Part shown: positions 32,562 to 40,938 of the stretch, one piece after another
Numbering within the stretch: position 1 is the first letter of the stretch
Layout: the number at the start of each line of letters is the position of its first letter
NCBI GenBank assembly: GCA_017554385.1
Contig: JAFZIL010000029.1
Span: forward strand, 1 to 43,111
Length of the DNA: 43,111 nt
Origin: Prevotella sp.
Lineage (GTDB): Bacteria > Bacteroidota > Bacteroidia > Bacteroidales > Bacteroidaceae
Direction: 5' to 3'
Notes under the pieces: generated by a model
Database searches by the model: none
What the model saw: only the letters and a program-made list of their open reading frames with translations
Told to the model about the DNA's origin: nothing
Program-made: the position numbers and the translations under genes

Positions 32562-33608
32562 CTACTGCTCGTCGTCGAAGAGGCTGGGCTGCATGACGTT
32601 CCCCGAGTAGGGGTTGCGTCCGAAATGGCGGTAGGCCAGTTCGGTGACCATGCGTCCGCGTGGCGTACGTTTAATAAAACCTTCCATAATGAGGAACGGC
32701 TCATAGACCTCTTCCACGGTACCCGTGTCCTCACCAATGGCCGTAGCGATGGTCGACAGGCCTACGGGACCGCCACGGAACTTGTCGATGATGGTGAGCA
32801 GGATCTTGTTGTCAATCTCGTCCAGTCCGTACTGGTCGATGTTCAGTGCCGTCAGCGCCACGCGCGTAATCTTCGTGTCGATACGACCCGTACCCTTCAC
32901 CTGTGCGAAGTCGCGCACTCGGCGCAACAGCGAGTTGGCAATACGTGGCGTGCCGCGCGAGCGTCCAGCAATCTCGAGTGCGGCATCCTCAGTAATAGGC
33001 ACGCCAAGGATGTTGCTGCTACGCTCAACAATCCTCGACAACGTCTGCGGGTCGTAGTACTCCAAGTGCATGTTGATGCCGAAACGGGCACGTAGAGGAG
33101 CCGTGAGCATACCGCTGCGGGTGGTGGCACCGACCAGCGTAAAGGGGTTCAAGTCAATCTGAATGCTGCGCGCCGACGGACCTTTGTCTATCATAATGTC
33201 GATACGATAGTCCTCCATGGCTGAGTACAGATACTCCTCGACGACGGGCGACAGACGGTGGATCTCGTCGATGAAGAGCACGTCGCGCGGCTCCAGCGAT
33301 GTCAGGATACCTGCCAGGTCACCGGGCTTGTCGAGCACGGGGCCGCTGGTAATCTTGAATCCCACGCCCAACTCATTGGCAATGATATTCGAAAGCGTGG
33401 TCTTGCCCAGTCCTGGAGGGCCGTGCAGCAGGGTGTGATCGAGCGGTTCACCACGGTATTTGGCAGCTTCCACGAACACCTCAAGGTTCTCAACCACCTT
33501 TTGCTGTCCGCTGAAGTCGCTGAATGATAACGGGCGCAGTGCGTTTTCGAAGTCCTTCTCGGCCTTCGACACCCTTTCTTGTCTTATGTCAAAATCTTCG
33601 TCAATCAT
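32562..33608 (-). CDS. ruvB: RuvB, Holliday junction branch migration ATPase
   Basis: Hexameric AAA+ motor that works with RuvA and RuvC in recombinational repair. 348 residues from the ATG at 33608 ([13 protein letters not shown]). Walker [10 protein letters not shown] near 67-75, Walker B LFIDEIHR near 117-124, sensor 1 GATTRSG, and RARFG with the arginine finger; the C-terminal winged helix ends in [17 protein letters not shown]. The frame is open 22 codons further upstream, but that part is repeat-derived (octads at 33619-33658). It lies between the kinase gene and the MATE gene in one run. ruvA and ruvC are not in the window. Confidence 0.96.
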   Translation of the reverse strand: MIDEDFDIRQERVSKAEKDFENALRPLSFSDFSGQQKVVENLEVFVEAAKYRGEPLDHTLLHGPPGLGKTTLSNIIANELGVGFKITSGPVLDKPGDLAGILTSLEPRDVLFIDEIHRLSPVVEEYLYSAMEDYRIDIMIDKGPSARSIQIDLNPFTLVGATTRSGMLTAPLRARFGINMHLEYYDPQTLSRIVERSSNILGVPITEDAALEIAGRSRGTPRIANSLLRRVRDFAQVKGTGRIDTKITRVALTALNIDQYGLDEIDNKILLTIIDKFRGGPVGLSTIATAIGEDTGTVEEVYEPFLIMEGFIKRTPRGRMVTELAYRHFGRNPYSGNVMQPSLFDDEQ

Positions 33609-33618
33609 TCTTTTGGGG

Positions 33619-33658
33619 AGATGAGGAGTTACAAAGTTGCAGAGATGAAGAGCAATTA
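33619..33658. repeat. Octad repeat between the pdxY-like gene and ruvB
   Basis: Units AGATGAGG, AGTTACAA, AGTTGCAG, AGATGAAG, AGCAATTA. The last unit contains the stop codon of the upstream kinase gene (33656-33658). Confidence 0.65.
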
Positions 33659-34498
33659 GAGCAAATCCAGACACTGCTCAATGGGTATGCCACAGCACTT
33701 GTCGGGCAAGTCGCGGTTACGGTCGATGAGGTTGCTCACCACATCCATAGCCGTGCGGGTACTCTGGCGCAGTGTCTCGCCCTTAAGCAGATGGCCTATG
33801 AGCACAGCCGAGAAGATGTCGCCCGTGCCGTGGAACAGTCCGGGAATCTCCTCGTAATCCAATCGGAAGTACGGCCCTTCCTCCTGTACCTGGGCAAAGC
33901 TCACGGGTTCCGATGCTCGTTTTCCTACCACGCAGTGATGGCCTTCGACCTTCGCACTGGTAATCAATGCCGAGCGGGTGCCTATCTCTACAAGCCGGTC
34001 GAGCATGTCCTGTGCCTCCTGCCAGCTCATGCCTTCCTCGCGCCAGGGAATACCTGTGAGGTAGCATGCTTCGGTATAGTTGGGGAACACAAGGTCGGCT
34101 ACGGCCACCATCTCGCGCATCAGCTCCACCTGCCGCTCGGTGATGCCGTTGTAGAGCCGACCACCGTCGCCCATGATTGGGTCGACAAAGATGGTCGTTC
34201 CCTGTTGTCGCAGCTCTGCACAATAGGCCGACACCAACCGTGCCTGCTCTTCGCTGAACATCAGTCCGGTGCAGACAGCGTCGAAACTGAATCCCAGTTC
34301 CTTCCAAACAGGCAGCACGCCACGCATGTAGTCGGTGGTGTCGAGCACATTGAAGCGCCCGTAGTCGAGGGTGTTCGACACGAGCGACGTGGGCAGGTTG
34401 TAGGTCGAGTGCCCCAGATAGGTCAGGATGGGCAACATGGCCACCATACCTACGTGGCTGTAGCCCACGACATCATTGATAAGCAGGATTTTCTTCAA
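33656..34498 (-). CDS. Pyridoxal/pyridoxamine kinase, PdxY-like
   Basis: PfkB/ribokinase-type enzyme that phosphorylates pyridoxal in the B6 salvage pathway. 280 residues. [19 protein letters not shown] at the N-terminus, [16 protein letters not shown] near 108-123, [12 protein letters not shown], and the anion-hole/catalytic [17 protein letters not shown] near 228-244 (catalytic Asp in GTGD). The start is a TTG at 34498; no in-frame ATG precedes the first strand, and this TTG is part of a heptad repeat. A good promoter lies 40 bp upstream. It heads the run to ruvB and beyond. A hydroxymethylpyrimidine kinase role is less likely. Confidence 0.85.
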   Translation of the reverse strand: MKKILLINDVVGYSHVGMVAMLPILTYLGHSTYNLPTSLVSNTLDYGRFNVLDTTDYMRGVLPVWKELGFSFDAVCTGLMFSEEQARLVSAYCAELRQQGTTIFVDPIMGDGGRLYNGITERQVELMREMVAVADLVFPNYTEACYLTGIPWREEGMSWQEAQDMLDRLVEIGTRSALITSAKVEGHHCVVGKRASEPVSFAQVQEEGPYFRLDYEEIPGLFHGTGDIFSAVLIGHLLKGETLRQSTRTAMDVVSNLIDRNRDLPDKCCGIPIEQCLDLL

Positions 34499-34528
34499 TT
34501 CGCAATTCTTAATTCCTTATTTGTTATT
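34494..34528. repeat. Heptad repeat supplying the TTG start of the pdxY-like gene
   Basis: Plus-strand units TTCAATT, CGCAATT, CTTAATT, CCTTATT, TGTTATT. On the gene's strand the last unit reads AATTGAA and provides the TTG start codon. Confidence 0.75.
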
Positions 34529-34539
34529 CTTACTGGGTG

Positions 34540-34570
34540 CAAAGGTAATGGAAATCGGTCGAACTACAAA
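34540..34570 (-). promoter_or_regulatory. Promoter of the pdxY-ruvB run
   Basis: Minus strand TTTG (34567-34570), 19-bp spacer, TACCTTTG (34540-34547). Confidence 0.8.
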
Positions 34571-34588
34571 ATCTGATGGCCTATTATT

Positions 34589-35425
34589 TCATTTCTCGAA
34601 CAAAGAACGGGGTAAAACCACGCTGACGGTGTTCCTCTTGAAGTAGTCGAACGACATGTAGAGCAGTCCTTCGTAGTCGTTGTCGGTGCCCCATGAGTTC
34701 TTCATGACGAAGAACGGTTCGCCCTCAGCGTCATGGGCCAGTCCGACGACGGCCATGCAGTGATCGTCGCTGACCTTGCTGGCTTTTGACAGCAGTGTCA
34801 GTCGGGCCACACCGTGCGGCCAGTCGTAGCCGGGGTCGCCCGTGTCGCCTTCCCAGCATGCACCGTGATGTTCTCTGACGGCTCTCTCGGTGAGCCTCAG
34901 CAGCGAGTCGGCTGGCAGGTTCAGGAAACGTTCGTGAGTCCAGTTATCGGGCAGCGCCAGTTCTACCTCTTCATAAAAGGGCTGACCATCGGTGCTGGTG
35001 AAGGCCTGATACTCACCAGGCGTACAGACGCTCCGCGCAAACTCGTGGGGCGTATACTCGGCACCAAACATGAACGCCCATCGGGGTGCAGGCGTCTCGT
35101 CATCGGGCATCGACTGGAACGGCACCACACCATAGCGCTCCAACAGCCTAATCAGCGTCACGGCCATGCCTCTTCCTGATGCCGGAGCCCGCTTATCGCC
35201 CTTCATATGGTATGCAATGAAGGGTACTGAGAGGTTCACCGAGTCGCCCCGCTCAATATGTTCGGTCTCGATAGTCGAGAGCATGGCATACGCCCAGCAT
35301 AGCTGACTCTTGCCCTGCTGTTTCACAGGCGTGTAGCCAAGCATTACGTCGTGGGTGAACACTTCGGGCTGCCTGCCACAAGCGACAAGCAGCCCGAGGG
35401 CCATGATAAAAAGTAGTCTGCGCAT
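34589..35425 (-). CDS. C1-family (papain-like) cysteine peptidase lipoprotein
   Basis: 278 residues. A lipoprotein signal peptide ends at C16 (LLVACG), so it is anchored in a membrane and periplasmic or surface-facing. The papain-type triad is visible: C43 in GKSQLCWAYA, His in DDHCMAVVGLA, and Asn in VMKNSWG, with the oxyanion Gln in VKQQGKSQ. It is close to the bleomycin hydrolase/aminopeptidase C (C1B) pattern but shorter. The start codon follows the GH43 stop with no gap, so it is the last gene of a GH2-GH43-peptidase operon. Its role next to glycosidases is unclear: protein turnover or processing of secreted enzymes. Confidence 0.82.
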   Translation of the reverse strand: MRRLLFIMALGLLVACGRQPEVFTHDVMLGYTPVKQQGKSQLCWAYAMLSTIETEHIERGDSVNLSVPFIAYHMKGDKRAPASGRGMAVTLIRLLERYGVVPFQSMPDDETPAPRWAFMFGAEYTPHEFARSVCTPGEYQAFTSTDGQPFYEEVELALPDNWTHERFLNLPADSLLRLTERAVREHHGACWEGDTGDPGYDWPHGVARLTLLSKASKVSDDHCMAVVGLAHDAEGEPFFVMKNSWGTDNDYEGLLYMSFDYFKRNTVSVVLPRSLFEK

Positions 35426-38224
35426 TTACTTGACGATCAGCTTCTTCTTGTTCTTGATGTAGATGCCCTTGCCAGGAGCATTGACGCGTCGTCCCTGCAG
35501 GTCGCACAACTGTCCCGTTTTTTGCGACTCAGTCGCAACATATTGTCCGATGGCATTGGGCAAGGTATGACCAAAGTCGTAGACGCGGTTCTCCATGCGG
35601 CTCAGAGCGAGCACCTCGGCGAACTTCAGTGCCCGGTCGTAGACGATGACATCGTCGAAGCGGGCGTCAGCCGAACCCCAGAACGAACCTTTACCTAAGC
35701 AGAACGTCTCGCTACTGCTGAGCAGGTCGAGTATGAGCTGGTAGTTGAAGTTCTTCTCGGCAGTGATATCCGTGCCGTCGAGCTTGCCGTTGACCTTCGT
35801 GAACTTCTTCACAGTGCCGTTCACATAGAGCGTGACGGCAGTCTTGCTGATGGTGAGCGTGACGAGCTGCCACTTGCCCGTTGCTATATATCCGGGCTGC
35901 ACGTCGTTGGGATGGTTCAGGTCAATCCAGTTGCCTGCACCCGAGTTGTAGCCTATATAGCTGTTTCCGGTCATATAGAAGCGGGCACCACCGCTGGCGA
36001 AGCCGAATAGTGCATCCCACAGGTTGTCGTCGGCACGCTTCACCCAGAACGACAGGGTGGCTCCGTTGTCGAGCGTCTTTCCGCAGAGCGGGTTGGGCAT
36101 TTCTACATAGCTCTCCTTGCCGTTGCCACCAAAGAATGTGTGAACGACCTTACCGGTGCGCATGGGCTCACCGTCGAGTGTTTCCGGAACTGCGGTAGTG
36201 CCGGCACGAAGCAGTTGTGCCTTCTGCGTCTCATCGAACGAGTTGGCCAGTGCATCGTCGTTAAAGCCATAGTGTGCGAGCATGCCCGACTGCCAGTCGG
36301 CGGTGGGAAAGGTCTCGGCAGCAGCCGTCACGTTGTAGTCCTCCTGCCAGTACCACCCAGTGGTCTCAGCCCGCGCAGTCAGTGTCAGCGGCACAGATTC
36401 GCTAAGTCCCGTAGGGTTGTATTTGCCGTAGTGGGAGATGACGTCGGGCTGGCTGCTCTTCCAGCTGATGCTGACGCCCTCGACACCCAGGTCCATGTCG
36501 CCAATAAGGTCTATGTCCTGATTGATGCTCTGGTTGTTACTCACCGGCACCTTCTGGTTGCTCAGTTGCCAGGCCAGCGCATATTTTGGTGTCAGCTTGT
36601 AGGCCCAGATGTTGATGCCTGTGTTCGACAGCGCCGAGAACGACACGGTCTTCACGCTCTTGAAGTCGGCCTGCTGCTCAATGACTACACCGTTATAGAG
36701 CACGTTGTTCAGCTTCACCTGCACGTAGCTCGTGCCTTCGGTCACGCTCCAGCTACCAGTATAGGCTCCGCTGATGCTGCCGTCGGCATGGAGGACAATG
36801 CTAACGGGTTTCACCACCTCGCGATTGGCATAGTCGATGTCGTATTTGTGTACGAGCAGCTGATAGGTACCAGCAATCTCTTCCTTGCTGAAGAGCTCGC
36901 GCGACTTGACATCCTCATCGGTTAGCTCCTCGCCATTATATTCGAAAGGCGAGGCCACGAGCCAGCCGTTCTGCGTCTGGAACAACTGATGCACACGCAC
37001 CTGATGGCCCTCGCTGCCGTCGTCAAAGCGGGTATGATAGACCAGATAGGTGCGACCATCGGGTGCTGCGATGACCGAGTTGTGACCTTGGGCCAGCTCA
37101 CCCTTAGTCATATAGCCCCAGTCGGCGTAGGCACCCATCAGCTTCACGCCACGGGTGTCGGCACTCTTACCATAGTTCATCACATACTTGTCGAAGATAG
37201 CGCTGCGGCCATAGGCATCCTTATAGGGGCCGTCGGGATTCTGCGAGCGGAACACGCGCATGACGTAGCCACCCGTGGAATCAAGAAAACCGTAGCTGAT
37301 AAACAGATAATAGTAGTCGCCCACATGCTCGATATAGGCACCCTCGCCCGATACATAGTAGCCACCGGCCACCTTTTTTCCAAAGTAAGGGTCGCTGGTC
37401 ACGCCGTCGCTACTGCCACCGGTCGAGGGGTAGACCACGTCGTAGTCGCGCAGACCTGTCTCCTCGTCGAGTTCGAGCATCCAGATGCCGCCCGACCATG
37501 ACCCATAGACCATCCATAGCTTGCCATCCTCGTCGTAGAACACAGCAGGGTCGATGGTATGAGGCCATCGGCGTCCCCAGCCCGAGCCTACGTTGTAGCG
37601 TGTGGGCAGCGAGCTGAGCGTCTGGCCGAGCACCAGCTCCAAGTCGGTGTCCTTATAGCTGTGGCCTGAGTCCTGGAATCCGCAGATGACAATGGGAGCC
37701 TGATAGGTATAGGGTCCCAGCACATTATTGCTTATGAGCATAATGATACTTGAGTGCCAGGAGTCGCCGTTGATGCTCAGGTACATGCACCATTTCTGCA
37801 TTTTCTCGTTCCAGATAACGTCAGGTGCCCACAGGTTGCCGTCAATATTATAATTGGCATCTGTGCGAGCCGACCATTCCATAGCGTTGAACTGCGGCAT
37901 GTCAACTTCCTGTCCGCCCTTCTTCACCTTCTTCACGGCGGGTTTGGTGAAGGCGGTAGCATTGGCCGAACTCCAGGAAGGTGCAGCCGCTGTCCAGTCC
38001 TGCAGGTTCGTCGTGTAGGCACCAGCCTTATGCGAACCAACGATATAGTATCGCTGGGTTTTGGGCTCCCAAATGATCGAGGGGTCGTGGACCGACACTC
38101 TCTTCTTTGATTTGTTCTGAATCATCTGCTTGGCCTCGTTAGTGGTCAGCTCGCTCTGTGCCGAAGCACTAAGGGCGGGGGCCAGCATCAACAGCAGCGC
38201 GATGAGTTGTTTCGTTGTTTTCAT
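35426..38224 (-). CDS. Secreted GH43 arabinanase/xylosidase-like enzyme with LamG-type domain
   Basis: 932 residues; signal peptide ends near 22 (SASAQ). The five-blade propeller has the catalytic base D47 in SVHDPSIIW, the pKa modulator Asp in HTIDPAVFYDED, the acid E294 in VSGEGAYIEH, and QGHNSVI (His near the calcium). YGSWSGGIWMLELD is typical of endo-arabinanase-like GH43. A beta domain follows (about 420-560), then an Ig-like part and a LamG/concanavalin-like domain (MLAHYGFNDDALANSF, then FDDVIVYDRAL). It ends CDLQGRRVNAPGKGIYIKNKKK and LIVK, the shared tail. It lies 13 bp after the GH2 gene. Likely target: arabinan or arabinose side chains of xylan. Confidence 0.87.
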   Translation of the reverse strand: MKTTKQLIALLLMLAPALSASAQSELTTNEAKQMIQNKSKKRVSVHDPSIIWEPKTQRYYIVGSHKAGAYTTNLQDWTAAAPSWSSANATAFTKPAVKKVKKGGQEVDMPQFNAMEWSARTDANYNIDGNLWAPDVIWNEKMQKWCMYLSINGDSWHSSIIMLISNNVLGPYTYQAPIVICGFQDSGHSYKDTDLELVLGQTLSSLPTRYNVGSGWGRRWPHTIDPAVFYDEDGKLWMVYGSWSGGIWMLELDEETGLRDYDVVYPSTGGSSDGVTSDPYFGKKVAGGYYVSGEGAYIEHVGDYYYLFISYGFLDSTGGYVMRVFRSQNPDGPYKDAYGRSAIFDKYVMNYGKSADTRGVKLMGAYADWGYMTKGELAQGHNSVIAAPDGRTYLVYHTRFDDGSEGHQVRVHQLFQTQNGWLVASPFEYNGEELTDEDVKSRELFSKEEIAGTYQLLVHKYDIDYANREVVKPVSIVLHADGSISGAYTGSWSVTEGTSYVQVKLNNVLYNGVVIEQQADFKSVKTVSFSALSNTGINIWAYKLTPKYALAWQLSNQKVPVSNNQSINQDIDLIGDMDLGVEGVSISWKSSQPDVISHYGKYNPTGLSESVPLTLTARAETTGWYWQEDYNVTAAAETFPTADWQSGMLAHYGFNDDALANSFDETQKAQLLRAGTTAVPETLDGEPMRTGKVVHTFFGGNGKESYVEMPNPLCGKTLDNGATLSFWVKRADDNLWDALFGFASGGARFYMTGNSYIGYNSGAGNWIDLNHPNDVQPGYIATGKWQLVTLTISKTAVTLYVNGTVKKFTKVNGKLDGTDITAEKNFNYQLILDLLSSSETFCLGKGSFWGSADARFDDVIVYDRALKFAEVLALSRMENRVYDFGHTLPNAIGQYVATESQKTGQLCDLQGRRVNAPGKGIYIKNKKKLIVK

Positions 38225-38237
38225 CTTCGAGTTTGTT

Positions 38238-40820
38238 TTATTGTACCTTGATATTTATCGTATTCGAAAGCCTGCGCTCATCGTCGATGACGCGCAGCGT
38301 CAGCGTGCCTGCCTTCTTGGCAGCCTGTACCACAACCACGAGCTGACCGTTGAAGAGCTTCATCGTAGGCTCGGTGAAAGGTTCGAGCGACGTGGCGTCA
38401 CCATTGCAGACGGCGCGGAAGCTGCCGGCACCGCTCACCTCGAAGCGCAGCTGGTCGGAGGCCGAGGGAATAAGCGTGCCTTTCTTGTCAAAAAGGCTCA
38501 CCGTGACGAAGGCCAGGTCCTCGCCGTCGGCCTTGAGGAGCCCACCCCCACCCCCTCCTGAGGGGAGGGGAGCATAGTTACTTTGCTGCGTCCAGGCATC
38601 GAGCTGCAGACGGGCTGGCTTGCCGGCAGTACGCACGGTCTTGGTACCTGCGACATTGCCCTGCTCATCGTAGACCACAACCTTCACTTCGCCCGGCTCA
38701 TACTTCACGTCGTTCCAGCGCAGGCGGAAGCGATCGAGGCGGTGAGCCTCCCCCGTCCCCTCCAAAGGAGGGGAGATACGCTCCAATTTGCCGCGTTCCT
38801 CCTTCACTTTCTTGATGCGGCCTTGGCTCTTGCCATTGACAAAGAGTTCAGCCTCGTTGTAGTCGGTATAGCAATAGACGGGTGTCACCTCACCCTCGCG
38901 TCCCGGCCACGTCCAGTGGGGCAGCAGGTGGATGGTGTGCTCGTCCTTTTTCCAGTGTGAGCGATAGAGGTAGTAGCGGTCCTTGGGTAGTCCGGCAAGG
39001 TCACAGATGCCGAAATAGCTACTACGGCTCGGCCAGTACTCGTCGAAGGGCGTAGGCTCGCCTAAGTAGTCGTAGCCCGTCCACACGAACTCACCTATAA
39101 CCCAGGGGTAGTCTTCCTGCCAGCGCCAGTCGTCGTCGGGCAGGTTCGACCACGAACAATACTCCACGTCGTAGCCCGAACACTGTCCGTCGGCATTCTT
39201 GATGGCCGAAGGGTCGTAGCCCTTGGCCCAGGAGGAGTAGCGTGCGTTGTCGTCGATCTTCACGGGGAACTTATACACGCCGCGCGACGAGACCGTCGAT
39301 GTGGTCTCAGAGCCGAGCAGGAAGCCGTGCCACAGTTTATTATAGGTGTCTTGATAGCGGTGTAGACGGTAGTTCAGTCCGGGGACGTCCATCGTCTGGA
39401 GAAAACCAGTGCTGACGGCATTGTCGGGCCGGTCGCAACCCTGCGTCACGGGGCGCGTGGGGTCGAGCTGGTGACAGAGATCCTGTAGGTGGGCAGCTAT
39501 CTCGCGTCCGTTGGCTGAAGCCTGCTCGGGAATCTCGTTGCCTATCGACCACATCACAATCGATGGGTGACGGCGGTTGGCTAAGACAAGGTTGGTGATG
39601 TCCTTGTCGGCCCACTCCTTGAAGAACCGCGAGTAACCGTTCTTACACTTCGGATAGAGCCACATGTCGAACGACTCGGCCATGACCATCATGCCAAGCG
39701 AGTCGCAGATGTCCATCTGCCACTGGCTGGGCATATTGTGGGCCGTACGGATGGCATCGCAGCCCATCTCTTTCATCGTCTTGATCTGGCGGATGAGGGC
39801 GGCCTTGTTGATGGCAGCACCTAAGGGGCCGAGGTCGTGGTGCAGGCAGACACCCTTCAGCTTGCGCGTCACGCCGTTAAGCTGGAAACCGCCTTCCTTC
39901 GACACGCTGACGGTGCGCAAGCCCACGGTGAAGGTCTTCTCGTCGATCACTTTGCCGAAGTCGTCGTACAGGTTCTTATCGCCCTTGCCATCGCAGAGGG
40001 TCACACGCACCTTATACAGATAGGGTGTCTCGGGCGTCCAGAGCTTGGCATCGGGAATCGTGAACTTGCCGATGGCCTTGCCGTCCTTCGTGGGCACGCG
40101 ATAGAGGTTGGCCACGTTCTTGCCGTCGGGGTCGATGAGCGTCATGCCCATGATGGGTTTCCCAACGGCATCGGCGACGGGCAGTTCTATGGTGAACTGG
40201 GTGATGTCAGCACCGTTCTTCGTCTTCCCTTTATTCAATGTCGTCGTGGTGGTGACGCCCCAGTCGTCGATGCGCGACTGCTGTGGGGTGAGGATGAGCG
40301 TCACGGGGCGGTAGATGCCGGCACCGGGATACCAGCGGCTGCTCTCCTCCACGTTCTGAAGATCCACCTCCAACAGGTTCTCGCCAGGCTTTACAAACGA
40401 CGTGATGTCCACTCGGAACGTGTTGTAGCCGTAGGCCCAATAGCCAGCCTTCTGGCCGTTGACGCTGACGGTTGGCTCAGCCATCGCGCCGTCGAAGAGC
40501 AGCTCTGCATGTCCGCTGAAATCCGATGGAATGGAGAAGTTTCGCTTGTAATGGCCCTCGCCTATCCAAGGCAGAGCACCTGAGCGTCCGCTCTTCTCCG
40601 TGGCCTCGGTCTCACCGTTCTGCTCGATGGCCACTTTCTGCAAATCCCACTTCTTGTCGAACGGTCCGCTGATAGCCCAGTCATGGGGCACACTCACTGT
40701 CTTCCATGACTGCCTGTCTTGGGAAAACTGCCAGTCGTCGCTCAATAATAATTCCGTGCGTTGGCCGCTTGCAGCACCTGACACAAGCAACATAGCCAAC
40801 GATGTCCAAATATTCTTCAT
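38238..40820 (-). CDS. Secreted GH2 beta-galactosidase-like enzyme with two repeat-derived inserts
   Basis: 860 residues from the ATG at 40820; signal peptide ends near 19 (GAASGQ). Jelly-roll domain (WKTVSVPHDWAISGPF), Ig-like domain, TIM barrel with acid/base E429 in WSIGNEIPE and nucleophile E505 in LLGSETTST; C-terminal beta domains. Substrate is a beta-galactoside or a related beta-linked sugar. Two GC-rich palindromic repeats are read in frame, giving SPPLEGTGEA (about 681-693) and APLPSGGGGGGLL (about 749-761) in the C-terminal domains. The frame is open 35 codons upstream, but a promoter lies there. First gene of the GH2-GH43-peptidase operon. Confidence 0.87.
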   Translation of the reverse strand: MKNIWTSLAMLLVSGAASGQRTELLLSDDWQFSQDRQSWKTVSVPHDWAISGPFDKKWDLQKVAIEQNGETEATEKSGRSGALPWIGEGHYKRNFSIPSDFSGHAELLFDGAMAEPTVSVNGQKAGYWAYGYNTFRVDITSFVKPGENLLEVDLQNVEESSRWYPGAGIYRPVTLILTPQQSRIDDWGVTTTTTLNKGKTKNGADITQFTIELPVADAVGKPIMGMTLIDPDGKNVANLYRVPTKDGKAIGKFTIPDAKLWTPETPYLYKVRVTLCDGKGDKNLYDDFGKVIDEKTFTVGLRTVSVSKEGGFQLNGVTRKLKGVCLHHDLGPLGAAINKAALIRQIKTMKEMGCDAIRTAHNMPSQWQMDICDSLGMMVMAESFDMWLYPKCKNGYSRFFKEWADKDITNLVLANRRHPSIVMWSIGNEIPEQASANGREIAAHLQDLCHQLDPTRPVTQGCDRPDNAVSTGFLQTMDVPGLNYRLHRYQDTYNKLWHGFLLGSETTSTVSSRGVYKFPVKIDDNARYSSWAKGYDPSAIKNADGQCSGYDVEYCSWSNLPDDDWRWQEDYPWVIGEFVWTGYDYLGEPTPFDEYWPSRSSYFGICDLAGLPKDRYYLYRSHWKKDEHTIHLLPHWTWPGREGEVTPVYCYTDYNEAELFVNGKSQGRIKKVKEERGKLERISPPLEGTGEAHRLDRFRLRWNDVKYEPGEVKVVVYDEQGNVAGTKTVRTAGKPARLQLDAWTQQSNYAPLPSGGGGGGLLKADGEDLAFVTVSLFDKKGTLIPSASDQLRFEVSGAGSFRAVCNGDATSLEPFTEPTMKLFNGQLVVVVQAAKKAGTLTLRVIDDERRLSNTINIKVQ
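38538..38575. repeat. GC-rich palindromic element, copy 1, in the GH2 gene
   Basis: A CCCCTCC arm and GGGGAGGGG arm around TGA, preceded by GAGCCCACCCCCA. It aligns with the copy at 38744. It encodes the poly-Gly insert. Confidence 0.75.
38744..38780. repeat. GC-rich palindromic element, copy 2, in the GH2 gene
   Basis: GAGCCTCCCCCGTCCCCTCC, AAA, then GGAGGGGAG. CCCCTCC and GGAGGGG form a stem. It encodes the SPPLEGTGEA insert. Confidence 0.75.
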
Positions 40821-40845
40821 TAGTAGATAGTTAGTGATGATGTTG

Positions 40846-40875
40846 CAAAGGTAGCCAAAAATATTGATATAACAA
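40846..40875 (-). promoter_or_regulatory. Promoter of the GH2-GH43-peptidase operon
   Basis: Minus strand TTG (40873-40875), 19-bp spacer, TACCTTTG (40846-40853). ATG 26 bp downstream at 40820. Confidence 0.75.
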
Positions 40876-40938
40876 GCTAAATAGCATCTTTTTTGCACAA
40901 AACGTTTTTTCGATCTCAAAAACACATATACAAAAAGA

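Noticed and set aside
33524-34576. 350-codon open frame on the plus strand
   Set aside because: Antisense to the pdxY-like gene and the start of ruvB, which have strong family motifs.
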